DNA of 64,000 nt from Atherix ibis (Eukaryota; Arthropoda; Insecta; Diptera; Athericidae). How positions within the stretch are numbered: the first letter of the stretch is position 1; every line of letters begins with the position of its first letter. The stretch is taken from NCBI GenBank assembly GCA_958298945.1, contig OY282609.1, positions 43,600,954 to 43,664,953 of the forward strand, written 5' to 3'. Below the pieces are notes generated by a model that was given only the letters and a program-made list of their open reading frames with translations, did no database searches and was not told the origin of the DNA. Shown piece after piece: positions 37,401 to 51,400 of the stretch. The position numbers and the translations under genes are program-made.

Positions 37401-38876
37401 ATTTTTCAAGAAGAATATGAAGTGGTATTTTTCAAGAGGAATATTTAATGGTATTTTTTAAGAGGAAAATTCAGTGGTATTTTTCAAAAGGAATATTCAG
37501 TGGTTTTTTTCAAGAGGAATATTCAGTAGTTTTTTTAAAGAGGAATCTTCGGTGGTATTTTTCAAGAGGAATATTCAGTGATATTTTTAAAGAGGAATAT
37601 GCAATGGTATTTTTCAAGAGGATTATTCAGTGGTATTTTTCAAGAGGATTATTCAGTGGTATTATTCAAGACCAATATTCAATGATATTTTTCAAGAGGA
37701 ATATTCAATGGTATTTTTGAAGAGGAATATTCAGTGGTAATTTTCAAGATTAATATTCCGTGATATTTTTCAAGAGGAATATTCAGTGGTATTTTTCAAG
37801 AGGAATATGCAATGGTATTTTTCAAGAGGATTATTCAGTGGTATTTTTCAAGAGGATTATTCAGTGGTATTTTTCAAGACCAATATTCAATGATATTTTT
37901 CAAGAGGAAAATTCAGTGGTATTTTTGAATAGGAATATTCAGTGGTAATTTTCAAGATTAATATTCCGTGATATTTTTCAAGAGGAATATTCATTGGTAT
38001 TTTTTAAGAGGAATATTCAGTAGTTTTTTAAAGAGGAATCTTCAGTGGTATTTTTCAAGAGGAATATTCAGTGATATTTTTAAAGAGGTATATGTAGTGG
38101 TATTTCTGAAGAGGAATATTCAGTGGTATTTTTCCAGAAGAATATTCAGTTGTACTTTTTAAGAGGAATATTCAGTTATATTTTTCAAGAGGTATATTCA
38201 GTGGAATTTTTCAAGAGGAATAATCAGTGGTATTTTTTAAAACTAATATTAAGTGGTATTTTTCAAGAGGAATATTCAGTGGTATTTTTCAAGAGGAATA
38301 TTCAGTGATATTTTTCAAGTGGAATAATAAGTGGTATTTTTCAGGAGGAATATTCAGTGGTATTTTTCAAGAGGAATATTCAGTGGTACTTTTCAATAGG
38401 ATTTTTCAATTATATTTTTCAAGAAGAATATTTAGTTGTATTTTTCAAGAGGATTATTTAGTGTCATTTTTCAAGAGGAACATTCAGTGGTATTTTTCAA
38501 GAAGAATATGAAGTGGTATTTTTCAAGAGGAATATTTAATGGTATTTTTCAAGAGGAATATTCAGTGGTATTTTTCAAAAGGAATATTCAGTGGTATTTT
38601 TCAAGAGGAATATTTAGTGGTGTTTTTTAAGAGGAATATTCAGTGATATTTTTCAAGTGGAATAATCAGTGGTATTTTTCAGGAGGAATATTCAGTGGTA
38701 TTTTTCAAGAGGAATATTCAGTGGTACTTTTTAAAAGGATTATTCAATGGTATTTTTCAAGAGGAATATTTAGTTGTATTTTTCAAGAGGAATATTCGGT
38801 GGTATTTTTCAAGAGGAATATTCAGTTGTATTTTTCAAGAGGAATATTCAATAGTATTTTTCAAGAGGAATAATCA

Positions 38877-38888
38877 TTTTTTTTTTTT
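38877..38888 (+). repeat. Expanded poly-T tract (T12) in a satellite unit
   Basis: A unit reading AATAATCA followed by 12 T and then AAAAGTAATATTC. The same position in related units elsewhere reads AATCAGTGGTATTTTTTAAAAG, so the GTGGTA has become T-rich and the normal T5 tract has grown. The same unit type recurs at 39,319 (T10), 41,786 (T10), 43,059 (T10), 45,707 (T12) and 46,149 (T13), with an interrupted form CTTTCTTTTTTTT near 41,421. The copies show length variation typical of slippage. Confidence 0.85.
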
Positions 38889-41800
38889 AAAAGTAATATT
38901 CAGTTGTATTTTTCAAGAGGAATATTCAGTGGTATTTTTCAAGAGGAATATTCAGTGATATTTTTCAAGTGGAATAATCAGTGGTATTTTTCAGGAGGAA
39001 TATTCAGTGATATTTTTCAAGAGGAATATTCAGTGGTACTTTTTAAAAGGATTATTCAATGGTATTTTTCAAGAGGAATATTAAGTTGTATTTTTCAAGA
39101 GGAATATTCGGTGGTATTTTTCAAGAGGAATATTAAGTGGTATTTTTCAAGAGGAATATTCAGTGGTTTTCTTCAAGAGGAATATTCAGTGGTATTTTTA
39201 AAGAAGAATATTCGGTGGTATTTCGCAAGAGGATTAGTCAGTTGTATTTTTCAAGAGGAATATTCAGTTGTATTTTTCAAGAGGAATATTCAATAGTATT
39301 TTTCAAGAGGAATAATCATTTTTTTTTTAAAAGTAATATTCAGTTGTATTTTTCAAGAGGAATATTCAGTGGTATTTTTCAAGAGGAATATTCAGTGATA
39401 TTTTTCAAGTGGAATAATCAGTGGTATTTTTCAGGAGGAATATTCAGTGGTATTTTTCAAGAGGAATATTCAGTGGTACTTTTCAAATGGATTATTCAAT
39501 GGTATTTTTCAAGAGGAATATTCAGTGGTATTTTTCTACAGGAATATTCAGTAGTATTTTTCAAAAGGAATATTCAGCGGTATTTTTCAAGAGGATTAGT
39601 CAGTTGTATTTTTCAAGAGGAATATTCAGTTGTATTTTTCAAGAGGAATATTCAGTAGTATTTTTCAAGAGGAATAATCAGTGGTATTTTTTAAAAGTAA
39701 TATTCAGTGGTATTTTTCAAGAGGAATATTCAGTGGTACTTTTCAATAGGATTTTTCAATTATATTTGTCAAGAAGAATATTTAGTTGTATTTTTCAAGA
39801 GGATTATTTAGTGTCATTTTTCAAGAGGAACATTCAGTGGTATTTTTCAAGAAGAATATGAAGTGGTATTTTTCAAGAGGAATATTTAATGGTATTTTTC
39901 AAGAGGAATATTCAGTGGTATTTTTCAAAAGGAATATTCAGTGGTATTTTTCAAGAGGAATATTTAGTGGTATTTTTTAAGAGGAATATTCAGTGATATT
40001 TTTCAAGTGGAATAATCAGTGGTATTTTTCAGGAGGAATATTCAGTGGTATTTTTCAAGAGGAATATTCAGTGGTACTTTTTAAAAGGATTATTGAATGG
40101 TATTTTTCAAGAGGAATATTTAGTTGTATTTTTCAAGAGGAATATTCGGTGGTATTTTTCAAGAGGAATATTCAGTGGTACTTTTCAAAAGGATTATTCA
40201 ATGGTATTTTCCAAGAGGAATATTTAGTTGTATTTTTCAAGAGGAATATTCAATGGTATTTTTCAAGAGGAATATTCAGTGGTCTTTTTTAAGAGGAATA
40301 TTTAATGGTATTTTTCAAGAGGAATATTCAGTGGTATTTTTTAAGAGGAATATTCAGTGGTATTTTTCAAGAGGAATATTCAGTGGTATTTTTCAGGAGG
40401 AATAATCAGTGGTATTTTTAAAGAGGATTATTCAGTGGTATTTTTCAAGAGGATTATTTAGTGGCATTTTTCAAGAGGAACATTCAGTGGTATTTTTCAA
40501 GAAGAATATGAAGTGGTATTTTTCAAGAGGAATATTTAATGGTATTTTTCAAGAGGAAAATTCAGTGGTATTTTTGAAGAGGAATATTCAGTAGTATTTT
40601 TCAAGAGGAATATTCAGTAGTTTTTTTAAAGAGGAATCTTCAGTGGTATTTTTCAAGAGGAATATTCAGTGATATTTTTAAAGAGGTATATGTAGTGGTG
40701 TTTCTTAAGAGGAATATTCAGTGGTATATTTCCAGAAGAATATTCAGTGGTATTTCTCAAGAGGATTATTCAGTTGTACTTTTTAAGAGGCATATTCACT
40801 TGTATTTTTCAAGAGGTATATTCAGTGGAATTTTTCAAGAGGAATAATCACTGGTATTTTTTAAAACTAATATTAAGTGGTATTTTTCAAGAGGAATATT
40901 CAGTGGTATTTTTCAAGAAGAATATTCAGTGATATTTTTTAAGGGGAATAATAAGTGGTATTTTTCAGGAGGAATATTCAGTGGTATTTTTCAAGAGGAA
41001 TATTCAGTGGTACTTTTCAATAGGATTTTTCAATTATATTTTTCAAGAAGAATATTCAGTGGTATTTTTCAAGAGGATTATTTAGTGTCATTTTTCAAGA
41101 GGAATATTCAGTGGTATTTTTCAAAAGGAATATTCAGTGGTATTTTTCAAGAGGAATATTTAGTGGTATTTTTTAAGAGGAATATTCAGTGATATTTTTC
41201 AAGTGGAATAATCAGTGGTATTTTTCAGGAGGAATATTCAGTGGTATTTTTCAAGAGGAATATTCAGTGGTACTTTTTAAAAGGATTATTCAATGGTATT
41301 TTTCAAGAGGAATATTTAGTTGTATTTTTCAAGAGGAATATTCGGTGGTATTTTTCAAGAGGAATATTCAGTTGTATTTTTCAAGAGGAATATTCAATGG
41401 TATTTTTCAAGAGGAATAATCTTTCTTTTTTTTAAAAGTAATATTCAGTTGTATTTTTCAAGAGGAATATTCAGTGGTATTTTTCAAGAGGAATATTCAG
41501 TGACATTTTTCAAGTGGAATAATCAGTGGTATTTTTCAGGAGGAATATTCAGTGGTATTTTTCAAGAGGAATATTCAGTGGTACTTTTTAAAAGGATTAT
41601 TCAATGGTATTTTTCAAGAGGCATATTTAGTTGTATTTTTCAAGAGGAATATTCGGTGGTATTTTTCAAGAGGAATATTAAGTGGTATTTTTCCAGAGGA
41701 ATATTCAGTGGTATTTTTCAAGAGGAATATTCAGTTGTATTTTTCAAGAGGAATATTCAATAGTATTTTTCAAGAGGAATAATCATTTTTTTTTTAAAAA

Positions 41801-44800
41801 GTAATATTCAGTTGTATTTTTCAAGAGGAATATTCAGTGGTATTTTTCAAGAGGAATATTCAGTGATATTTTTCTAGTGGAATAATCAGTGGTATTTTTC
41901 AGGATGAATATTCAGTGGCTTTTTTCAAGAGGAATATTCAGTGGTACTTTTCAAAAGGATTATTCAATGCTATTTTTCAAGAGGAATATTTAGTTGTATT
42001 TTTCAAGAGGAATATTCAGTGGTATTTTTCAAGAGTAATATTCAGTGGTATTTTTCAAGAAGAATATTCAGTGGTATTTTTCTAGAGGAATATTCAGTAG
42101 TATTTTTCAAAAGGAATATTCAGCGGTATTTTTCAAGAGGATTAGTCAGTTGTATTTTTTAAGAGGAATATTCAGTTGTATTTTTCAAGAGGAATAATCA
42201 GTGGTATTTTTTAATAGTAATATTCAGTGGTATTTTTCAAGAGGAATATTCAGTGGTACTTTTCAATAGGATTTTTCAATTATATTTTTCAAGAAGAATA
42301 TTTAGTTGTACTTTTCAAGAGGATTATTTAGTGTCATTTTCAAAGAGGAACATTCAGTGGTATTTTTCTAGAAGAATATGAAGTGGAATTTTTCAAGAGG
42401 AATATTTAATGGTATTTTTCAAGAGGAATATTCAGTGGTATTTTTCAAAAGGAATATTCAGTGGTATTTTTCAAGAGGAATATTCAGTGGTATTTTTCAA
42501 GAGGAATATTCAGTGATATTTTTCAAGTGGAATAATTAGTGGTATTTTTCAAGAGGAATATTCAGTGGTATTTTTCAAGAGGAATATTCAGTGGTACTTT
42601 TCAAAAGGATTATTCAATGGTATTTTTCAAGAGGAATATTTAGTTGTATTTTTCAAGAGGAATATTCAGTGGTATTTTTCAAGAGGAATATTCAGTGGTA
42701 TTTTTCAAGAGGAATATTCAGTGGTATTTTTCTAGAGGAATATTCAGTAGTATTTTTCAAAAGGAATATTCAGCGGTATTTTTCAAGAGAATAAGTCAGT
42801 TGTATTTTTTAAGAGGAATATTCAGTTGTATTTTTCAAGAGGAATATTCGGTGGTATTTTTCAAGAGGAATATTAAGTGGTATTTTTCAAGAGGAATATT
42901 CAGTGGTATTTTTCAAGAGGAATATTCAGTGGTATTTTTAAAGAAGAATATTCAGTGGTATTTCGCAAATGGATTAGTCAGTTGTATTTTTCAAGAGGAA
43001 TATGCAGTTGTATTTTTCAAGAGGAATATTCAATAGTATTTTTCAAGAGGAATAATCATTTTTTTTTTAAAGTAATATTCAGTTGTATTTTTCAAGAGGA
43101 ATATTCAGTGGTATTTTTCAAGAGGAATATTCAGTGATATTTTTCTAGTGGAATAATCAGTGGTATTTTTCAGGAGGAATATTCAGTGGTATTTTTCAAA
43201 AGGAATATTCAGTGGTACTTTTCAAAAGGATTATTCAATGGTGTTTTTTAAGAGGAATATTTAGTTGTATTTTTCAAGAGGAATATTCAGTGGTATTTTT
43301 CAAGAGGAATATTCAGTGGTATTTTTCAAGAGGAATATTCAGTGGTATTTTTCTAGAGGAATATTCAGTAGTATTTTTCAAAAGGAATATTCAGCGGTAT
43401 TTTTCAAGAGGATTAGTCAGTTGTATTTTTTAAGAGGAATATTCAGTTGTATTTTTCAAGAGGAATAATCAGTTGTATTTTTTAATAGTAATATTCAGTG
43501 GTATTTTTCAAGAGGAATATTCAGTGGTACTTTTCAATAGGATTTTTCAATTATATTTTTCAAGAAGAATATTTAGTTGTATTTTTCAATAGGATTATTT
43601 GGTGTCATTTTTCAAGAGGATTATTCAGTGGTATTTTTCAAAAGGAATATTCAGTGGTATTTTTGAAGAGACATATTTAGTGGTATTTTTTAAGCGGAAT
43701 ATTCAGTGATATTTTTCAAGTGGAATAATCAGTGGTATTTTTCAGGAGGAATATTCAGTGGTATTTTTCAAGAGGAATATTCAGTGGTACTTTTTAAAAG
43801 GATTATTCAATGGTATTTTTCAAGAGGAATATTTAGTTGTATTTTTCAAGAGGAATATTCGGTGGTATTTTTCAAGAGGAATATTCAGTGGTACTTTTCA
43901 AAAGGATTATTCAATGGTATTTTTCAAGAGGAATATTTAGTTGTATTTTTCAAGAGGAATATTCAATGGTATTTTTCAAGAGGAATATTCAGTGGTCTTT
44001 TTTAAGAGGAACAATTAATGGTATTTTTCAAGAGGAATATTCAGTGGTATTTTTCAAGAGGAATATTCAGTGGTATTTTTCAAGAGGAATATTCAGCGGT
44101 ATTTTCAGCAGAACTTTTCAGTAGTATTTTTCAAGAGGAATATTCAATGGTATTTTTCAAGAGGAATATTCAGTGGTATTTTTCAAGAGGAATATTCAGT
44201 GGTATTTTTCTAGAGGAATATTCAGTAGTATTTTTCAAGAGAAATATTCAGCGGTATTTTTCAAGAGGATTATTCAGTGGTATTTTTCAGGAGGAATAAT
44301 CAGTGGTATTTTTAAAGAGGATTATTCAGTGGTATTTTTCAAGAGGATTATTTAGTGGCATTTTTCAAGAGGAACATTCAGTGGTATTTTTCAAGAAGAA
44401 TATGAAGTGGTATTTTTCAAGAGGAATATTTAATGGTATTTTTCAAGAGGAAAATTCCGTGGTATTTTTCAAAAGGAATATTCAGTGGTATTTTTCAAGA
44501 GGAATATTCAGTAGTTTTTTTAAAGAGGAATCTTCAGTGGTATTTTTCAAGAGGAATATTCAGTGATATTTTTAAAGAGGAATATGCAATGGTATTTTTC
44601 AAGAGGATTATTCAGTGGTATTTTTCAAGAGGATTATTCAGTGGTATTTTTCAAGACCAATATTCAATGATATTTTTCAAGAGGAATATTCGATTGTATT
44701 TTTCAAGATTAATATTCAGTGGTATTTTTCCAGAGGAATATTCAGTGGTATTTTTCAAGAGGAATATGCAATGGTATTTTTCAAGAGGATTATTCAGTGG

Positions 44801-46148
44801 TATTTTTCAAGCGGATTATTCAGTGGTATTTTTCAAGACCAATATTCAATGATGTTTTTCAAGAGGAAAATTCAGTGGTATTTTTGAAGAGGAATATTCA
44901 GTGATAATTTTCAAGATTAATATTCCGTGATATTTTTCAAGAGGAATATTCATTGGTATTTTTCAAGAGGAATATTCAGTTGTTTTTTTAAAGAGGAATC
45001 TTCAGTGGTATTTTTCAAGAGGAATATTCAGTGATATTTTTAAAGAGGTATATGTAGTGGTATTTCTTAAGAGGAATATTCAGTGGTATTTTTCCAGAAG
45101 AATATTCAGTGGTATTTCTCAAGAGGATTATTCAGTTGTACTTTTTAAAACTAATATTAAGTGGTATTTTTCAAGAGGAATATTCAGTTGTATTTTTCAA
45201 GAGGAATATTCAGTGATATTTTTCAAGCGGAATAATAAGTGGTATTTTTCAGGAGGAATATTCAGTGGTATTTTTCAAGAGGAATATTCAGTGGTACTTT
45301 TCAATAGGATTTTTCAATTATATTTTTCAAGAAGAATATTTAGTTGTATTTTTCAAGAGGATTATTTAGTGTCATTTTTCAAGAGGAACATTCAGTGGTA
45401 TTTTTCAAGAAGAATATGAAGTGGTATTTTTCAAGAGGAATATTTAATGGTATTTTTGAAGAGGAATATTCAGTGGTATTTTTCAAAAGGAATATTTAGT
45501 GGTATTTTTCAAGAGGAATATTTAGTGATATTTTTTAAGAGGAATATTCAGTGGTACTTTTTAAAAGGATTATTCAATGGTATTTTTCAAGAGGAATATT
45601 TAGTTGTATTTTTCAAGAGGAATATTCAGTGGTATTTTTCAAGAGGAATATTCAGTTGTATTTTTCAGGAGGAATATTCAATAGTATTTTTCAAGAGGAA
45701 TAATCATTTTTTTTTTTTAAAAGTAATATTCAGTTGTATTTTTCAAGAGGAATATTCAGTGGTATTTTTCAAGAGGAATATTCAGTGATATTTTTCAAGT
45801 GGAATAATCAGTGGTATTTTTCAGGAGGAATATTCAGTGGTATTTTTCAAGAGAAATATTCAGTGGTACTTTTTAAAAGGATTATTCAATGGTATTTTTC
45901 AAGAGGAATATTTAGTTGTATTTTTCAAGAGGAATATTCGGTGGTATTTTTCAAGAGGAATATTAAGTGGTATTTTTCAAGAGGAATATTCAGTGGTATT
46001 TTTCAAGAGGCATATTCAGTGGTATTTTTAAAGAAGAATATTCAGTGGTATTTCGCAAGAGGATTAGTCAGTTGTATTTTTCAAGAGGAATATTCAGTTG
46101 TATTTTTCAAGAGGAATATTCAATAGTATTTTTCAAGAGGAATAATCA

Positions 46149-46161
46149 TTTTTTTTTTTTT
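46149..46161 (+). repeat. Expanded poly-T tract (T13), longest seen
   Basis: Longest homopolymer noticed in the window, 13 T, in the same AATAATCA unit type as the tract at 38,877. It lies inside a block that resembles 43,0xx and 39,3xx at the level of unit order, so tract length differs between homologous positions of the HOR. Confidence 0.85.
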
Positions 46162-48400
46162 AAAGTAATATTCAGTTATATTTTTCAAGAGGAATATTCA
46201 GTGGTATTTTTCAAGAGGAATATTCAGTGATATTTTTCAAGTGGAATAATCAGTGGTATTTTTCAGGAGGAATATTCAGTGGTATTTTTCAAGAGGAATA
46301 TTCAGTGGTACTTTTCAAAAGGCTTATTCAATGGTATTTTTCAAGAGGAATATTTAGTTGTATTTTTCAAGAGAAATATTCAGTGGTATTTTTCAAGAGG
46401 AATATTCAATGGTATTTTTCAAGAGGAATATTCAGTTGTACTTTTCAATAGGATTTTTCTATTATATTTTTCAAGAAGAATATTTAGTTGTATTTTTCAA
46501 GAGGATTATTTAGTGTCATTTTTCAAGAGGAACATTCAGTGGTATTTTTCAAGAAGAATATGAAGTGGTATTTTTCAAGAGGAATATTTAATGGTATTTT
46601 TCAAGAGGAATATTCAGTGGTATTTTTTAAAAGGAATATTCAGTGGTATTTTTCAAGAGGAATATTTAGTGGTATTTTTTAAGAGGAATTTTCAGTGATA
46701 TTTTTCAAGTGGAATAATCAGTGGTATTTTTCAGGAGGAATATTCAGTGGTATTTTTCAAGAGGAATATTCAGTGGTACTTTTTAAAAGGATTATTCAAT
46801 GGTATTTTTCAAGAGGAATATTAAGTTGTATTTTTCAAGAGGAATATTCGGTGGTATTTTTAAAGAGGATTATTCGGTGGTATTTTTCAAGAGGATTATT
46901 TAGTGGCATTTTTCAAGAGGAACATTCAGTGGTATTTTTCAAGAAGAATATGAAGTGGTATTTTTCAAGAGGAATATTTAATGGTATTTTTCAAGAGGAA
47001 AATTCAGTGGTATTTTTCAAAAGTAATATTCAGTGGTATTTTTCAAGAGGAATATTCAGTAGTTTTTTTAAAGAGGAATTTTCAGTGGTATTTTTCAAGA
47101 GGAATATTCAGTGATATTTTTAAAGAGGAATATGCAATGGTATTTTTCAAGAGGATTATTCAGTGGTATTTTTCAAGAGGATTATTCAGTGGTATTTTTC
47201 AAGACCAATATTCAATGATATTTTTCAAGAGGAAAATTCAGTGGTATTTTTGAAGAGGAATATTTAGTGGTAATTTTCAAGATTAATATTCCGTGATATT
47301 TTTCAAGAGGAATATTCATTGGTATTTTTCAAGAGGAATATTCAGTTGTTTTTTTAAAGAGAAATCTTCAGTGGTATTTTTCAAGAGGAATATTCAGTGA
47401 TATTTTAAAAGAGGTATATGTAGTGGTATTTCTTAAGAGGAATATTCAGTGGTATTTTTCCAGAAGAATATTCAGTGGTATTTCTCAAGAGGATTATTGA
47501 GTTGTACTTTTTAAGAGGAATATTCAGTTGTATTTTTCAAGAGGTATATTTAGTGGAATTTTTCAAGAGGAATAATCAGTGGTATTTTTTAAAACTAATA
47601 TTAAGTGGTATTTTTCAAGAGGAATATTCAGTGGTATTTTTCAAGAGGAATATTCAGTGATATTTTTCAAGTGGAATAATAAGTGGTATTTTTCAGGAGG
47701 AATATTCAGTGGTATTTTTCAAGAGGAATATTCAGTGGTACTTTTCAATAGGATTTTTCAATTATATTTTTCAAGAAGAATATTTAGTTGTATTTTTCAA
47801 AAGAATTATTCAATGGTATTTTTCAAGAGGAATATTCAGTGGTATTTTTCAAGAGGAATATTCAGTGGTATTTTTCAAGAGGAATATTCAGTGGTACTTT
47901 TTAAAAGGAATATTCAATGGTATTTTTCAAGAGGAATATTTAGTTGTATTTTTCAAGAGGAATATTCGGTGGTATTTTTCAAGAGGGATATTCAGTGCTA
48001 TTTTTCAAGAGGAATATTCAGTGGTATTTTTCAAGAGGAATATTCAATGGTATTTTTCGAGTGGCATATTCAATGGTATTTTTCAAGAGGAATATTAAGT
48101 GGTATTTTTAAAGAGGTATACGTAGAGGTATTTTTTAAGAGGAATATTCAGTGGTATTTTTCAAGAAGAATATTCAGTGGTATTTCTCAAGAGGATTAGT
48201 CAGTTGTATTTTTCAAGAGGAATATTCAGTTGTATTTTTCAAGAGGAATATTCAATAGTATTTTTCAAGAGGAATAATCAGTTTTATTTTTTAAAACTAA
48301 TATTCAGTTGTATTTTTCAAGAGGAATATTCAGTGGTATTTTTTAAGAGGAATATTCAGTGGTATTTTTCAAGAGGAATATTAAGTGATATTTTTCAAGA

Positions 48401-51400
48401 TTAACATTCCGTGATATTTTAGTTTTTTTAAAGAGGAATATTCAGTGGTATTTTTCAAGTGGAATAATCAGTGGTATTTTTCAGGAGGAATATTCAGTGG
48501 TATTTTTCAAGAGGAATATTTAGTGGTACTTTTCAAAAGGATTATTCAATGGTATCTTTCAAGAGGAATATTTAGTTGTATTTTTCAAGAGGAATATTCA
48601 GTGGTATTTTTCAAGAGGAATATTCAGTGGTATTTTTCAAGAGGAATATTCAGTGGTATTTTTCTAGAGGAATATTCAGTAGTATTTTTCAAAAGGAATA
48701 TTCAGCGGTATTTTTCAAGAGGATTATTCAGTGGTATTTTTCAGGAGGAATATTCAGTGGTATTTTTAAAGAGGATTATTCAGTGGTATTTTTCAAGAGG
48801 ATTATTTAGTGGCATTTTTCAAGAGGAACATCCAGTGGTATTTTTTAAGCGGAATATTAACTGGTATTTTTCAAAAGGAATATTGAATGGTATTTTTCAA
48901 GAAGAATATTCAGTGGTATTTTTCAAGAGGAATATTCAGTTGTATTTTTCAAGAGGATTTTTTTAGCGGTATTTTTCAAGAGGAATATTCAATGGTATTT
49001 TTTAAGAGGAATATTCAGTGGTATTTTTCAAGACGAATATTCAGTGATATATTTAAAGAGGAATATGCAATGGTATTTTTCAAGACGATTTTTTCAGTGG
49101 TATTTTTCAAGAGGAATAATCAATGGTATTTTTTAAGAGGAATATTCAGTGGTATTTTTCAAGAGGAATATTAAGTGATATTTTTCAAGATTAACATTCC
49201 GTGATATTTTAGTTTTTTTAAAGAGGAATATTCAGTGGTATTTTTCAAGAGGAATATTCAGTGGTATTTTTCAAGAAGAATATTCAGTGGTATTTCTCAA
49301 GAGAATTAGTCAGTTGTATTTTTCAAGAGGAATATTCAGTTGAATTTTTCAAGAGGAATATTCAGTAGTATTTTTCAAGAGGAATGATCAGTGGTATTTT
49401 TTAAAAGTAATATTCAGTGGTATTTTTCAAGAGGAATATTCAGTGGTATTTTTAAAGCGGAATATTCAGTGATATTTTTCAAGTGGAATAATAAGTAGTA
49501 TTTTTCAGGAGAAATTTTCAGTGGTATTTTTCAAGAGGAATATTCAGTGGTATATTTCAAGAGGAAAATTCAGTGGTATTTTTCAAGAGGAATATTCAGT
49601 GGTATTTTTCTAGAGGAATATTCAGTAGTATTTTTCAAAAGGAATATTCAATGGTATTTATCAAGAGGAATATTCAGTGGTATTTTTAAAGAGGAATATT
49701 CAGTGGTATTTTTCTAGAGGAATATTCAGTAGTATTTTTCAAGAGGAATATTTAGCGGTATTTTTCAAGAGGATTATTTAGTGGTATTTTTCAGGAGGAA
49801 TAATCAGTATATTTTTAAAGTGGATTATTCAGTGGTATTTTTCAAGAAGAATATGAAGTGGTATTTTTCAAGAGGAATATTTAATGGTATTTTTCAAGAG
49901 GAATATTCAGTGGTAATTTTTAAAAGGAATATTCAGTGGTATTTTTCAAGAGGAATATTCAGCGTTATTTTTCAAGAGAAATATCGAGTGGTATTTTTCA
50001 AGATGAATATTCAGTGGTATTTTTCAAGAGGAATATGCAATGGTATTTTTCAAGAGGATTATTCAGTGGTATTTTTCAAGAGGATTATTCAGTGGTATTT
50101 TTCAAGACCAATACTCAATGATATTTTTTAAGAGGAATATTCAGTGGTATTTTTCAAAAGGAATATTCAGCGGTAATTTTCAAGATTAATATTCCGTGAT
50201 ATTTTTCAAGAGGAATATTCATTGGTATTTTTCAAGAGGAATATTCAGTAGTTTTTTTAAAGAGGAATCTTCAGTGGTATTTTTCAAGAGGAATATTCAG
50301 TGATATTTTTAAAGAGGTATATGTAGTGGTATTTCTTAAGAGGAATATTCAGTGGTATTTTTCCAGAAGAATATTCAGTGGTATTTTTCAAGAGAATTAT
50401 TCAGTTGTACTTTTTAAGAGGAATATTCAGTTGTATTTTTCAAGAGGTATATTCAGTGGAATTTTTCAAGAGGAATAATCAGTGGTATTTTTTAAAACTA
50501 ATATTAAGTGGTATTTTTCAAGAGGAATATTCAGTGGTATTTTTCAAGAGGAATATTCAGTGATATTTTTCAAGTGGAATAATAAGTGGTATTTTTCAGG
50601 ATGAATATTCAGTGGTATTTTTCAAGAGGAATATTCAGTCGTACTTTTCAATAGGATTTTTCAATTATATTTTTCAAGAAGAATATTTAGTTGTATTTTT
50701 CAAGAGGATTATTTAGTGTCATTTTTCAAGAGGAACATTCAGTGGTATTTTTCAAAAGGAATATTCAGTGGTATTTTTCAAGAGGAATATTTAGTGGTAT
50801 TTTTTAGGAGGAATATTCAGTGATATTTTTCAAGAGGAATAATCAGTGGTATTTTTCAGGAGGAATATTCAGTGGTATTTTTCAAGAGGAATATTCAGTG
50901 GTACTTTTTAAAAGGATTATTCAATGGTATTTTTCAAGAGGAATATTTAGTTGTATTTTTCAAGAGGAATATTCGGTGGTATTTTTCAAGAGAAATATTC
51001 AGTGGTATTTTTCAAGAGGAATATTCAGTGGTATTTTTCAAGAGGAATATTCAATGGTATTTTTCGAGAGGAATATTCAATGGTATTTTTCAAGAGGAAT
51101 ATTAAGTGGTATTTTTAAAGAGGTATATGTAGTAGTCTTTTTTTAGAGGAATATTCAGTGGTATTTTTCAAGAAAAATATTCAGTGGTATTTCTCAAGAG
51201 GATTAGTCAGTTGTATTTTTTAAGAGGAATATTCAGTTGTATTTTGCAAGAGGAATATTCAATAGTATTTTTCAAAAGGAATAATCAGTGGTATTTTTTA
51301 AAACTAATATTCAGTGGTATTTTTCAAGAGGAATATTCAGTGTTATTTTTCAAGAGGAATATTCAGTGGTATTTTTCAAGAGGAATATTCAGTGGTATTT

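Larger units (their letters stand above)
37401..48400 (+). repeat. Mosaic HOR region with 1.1-1.8 kb marker spacing
   Basis: A distinctive two-unit marker (CAATAGGATTTTTC followed by a TATATTTTTCAAGAAG unit) has its TAGG at 38,397, 39,747, 41,021, 42,267, 43,538, 45,305, 46,449 and 47,749, and again at 50,652. The spacings of 1,350, 1,274, 1,246, 1,271, 1,767, 1,144, 1,300 and 2,903 bp show a HOR that varies in length between copies. A clear block copy joins about 38,370-38,825 to 39,720-40,175 (offset 1,350 bp). The region also carries the expanded T tracts listed separately. All sequence is 26-bp-derived. Confidence 0.82.

Noticed and set aside
38871..46165. Poly-T tracts as Pol III terminators or retroposon tails
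   Set aside because: They lie in phase inside 26-bp units, with no upstream A/B boxes, no target-site duplications and no non-satellite sequence next to them.
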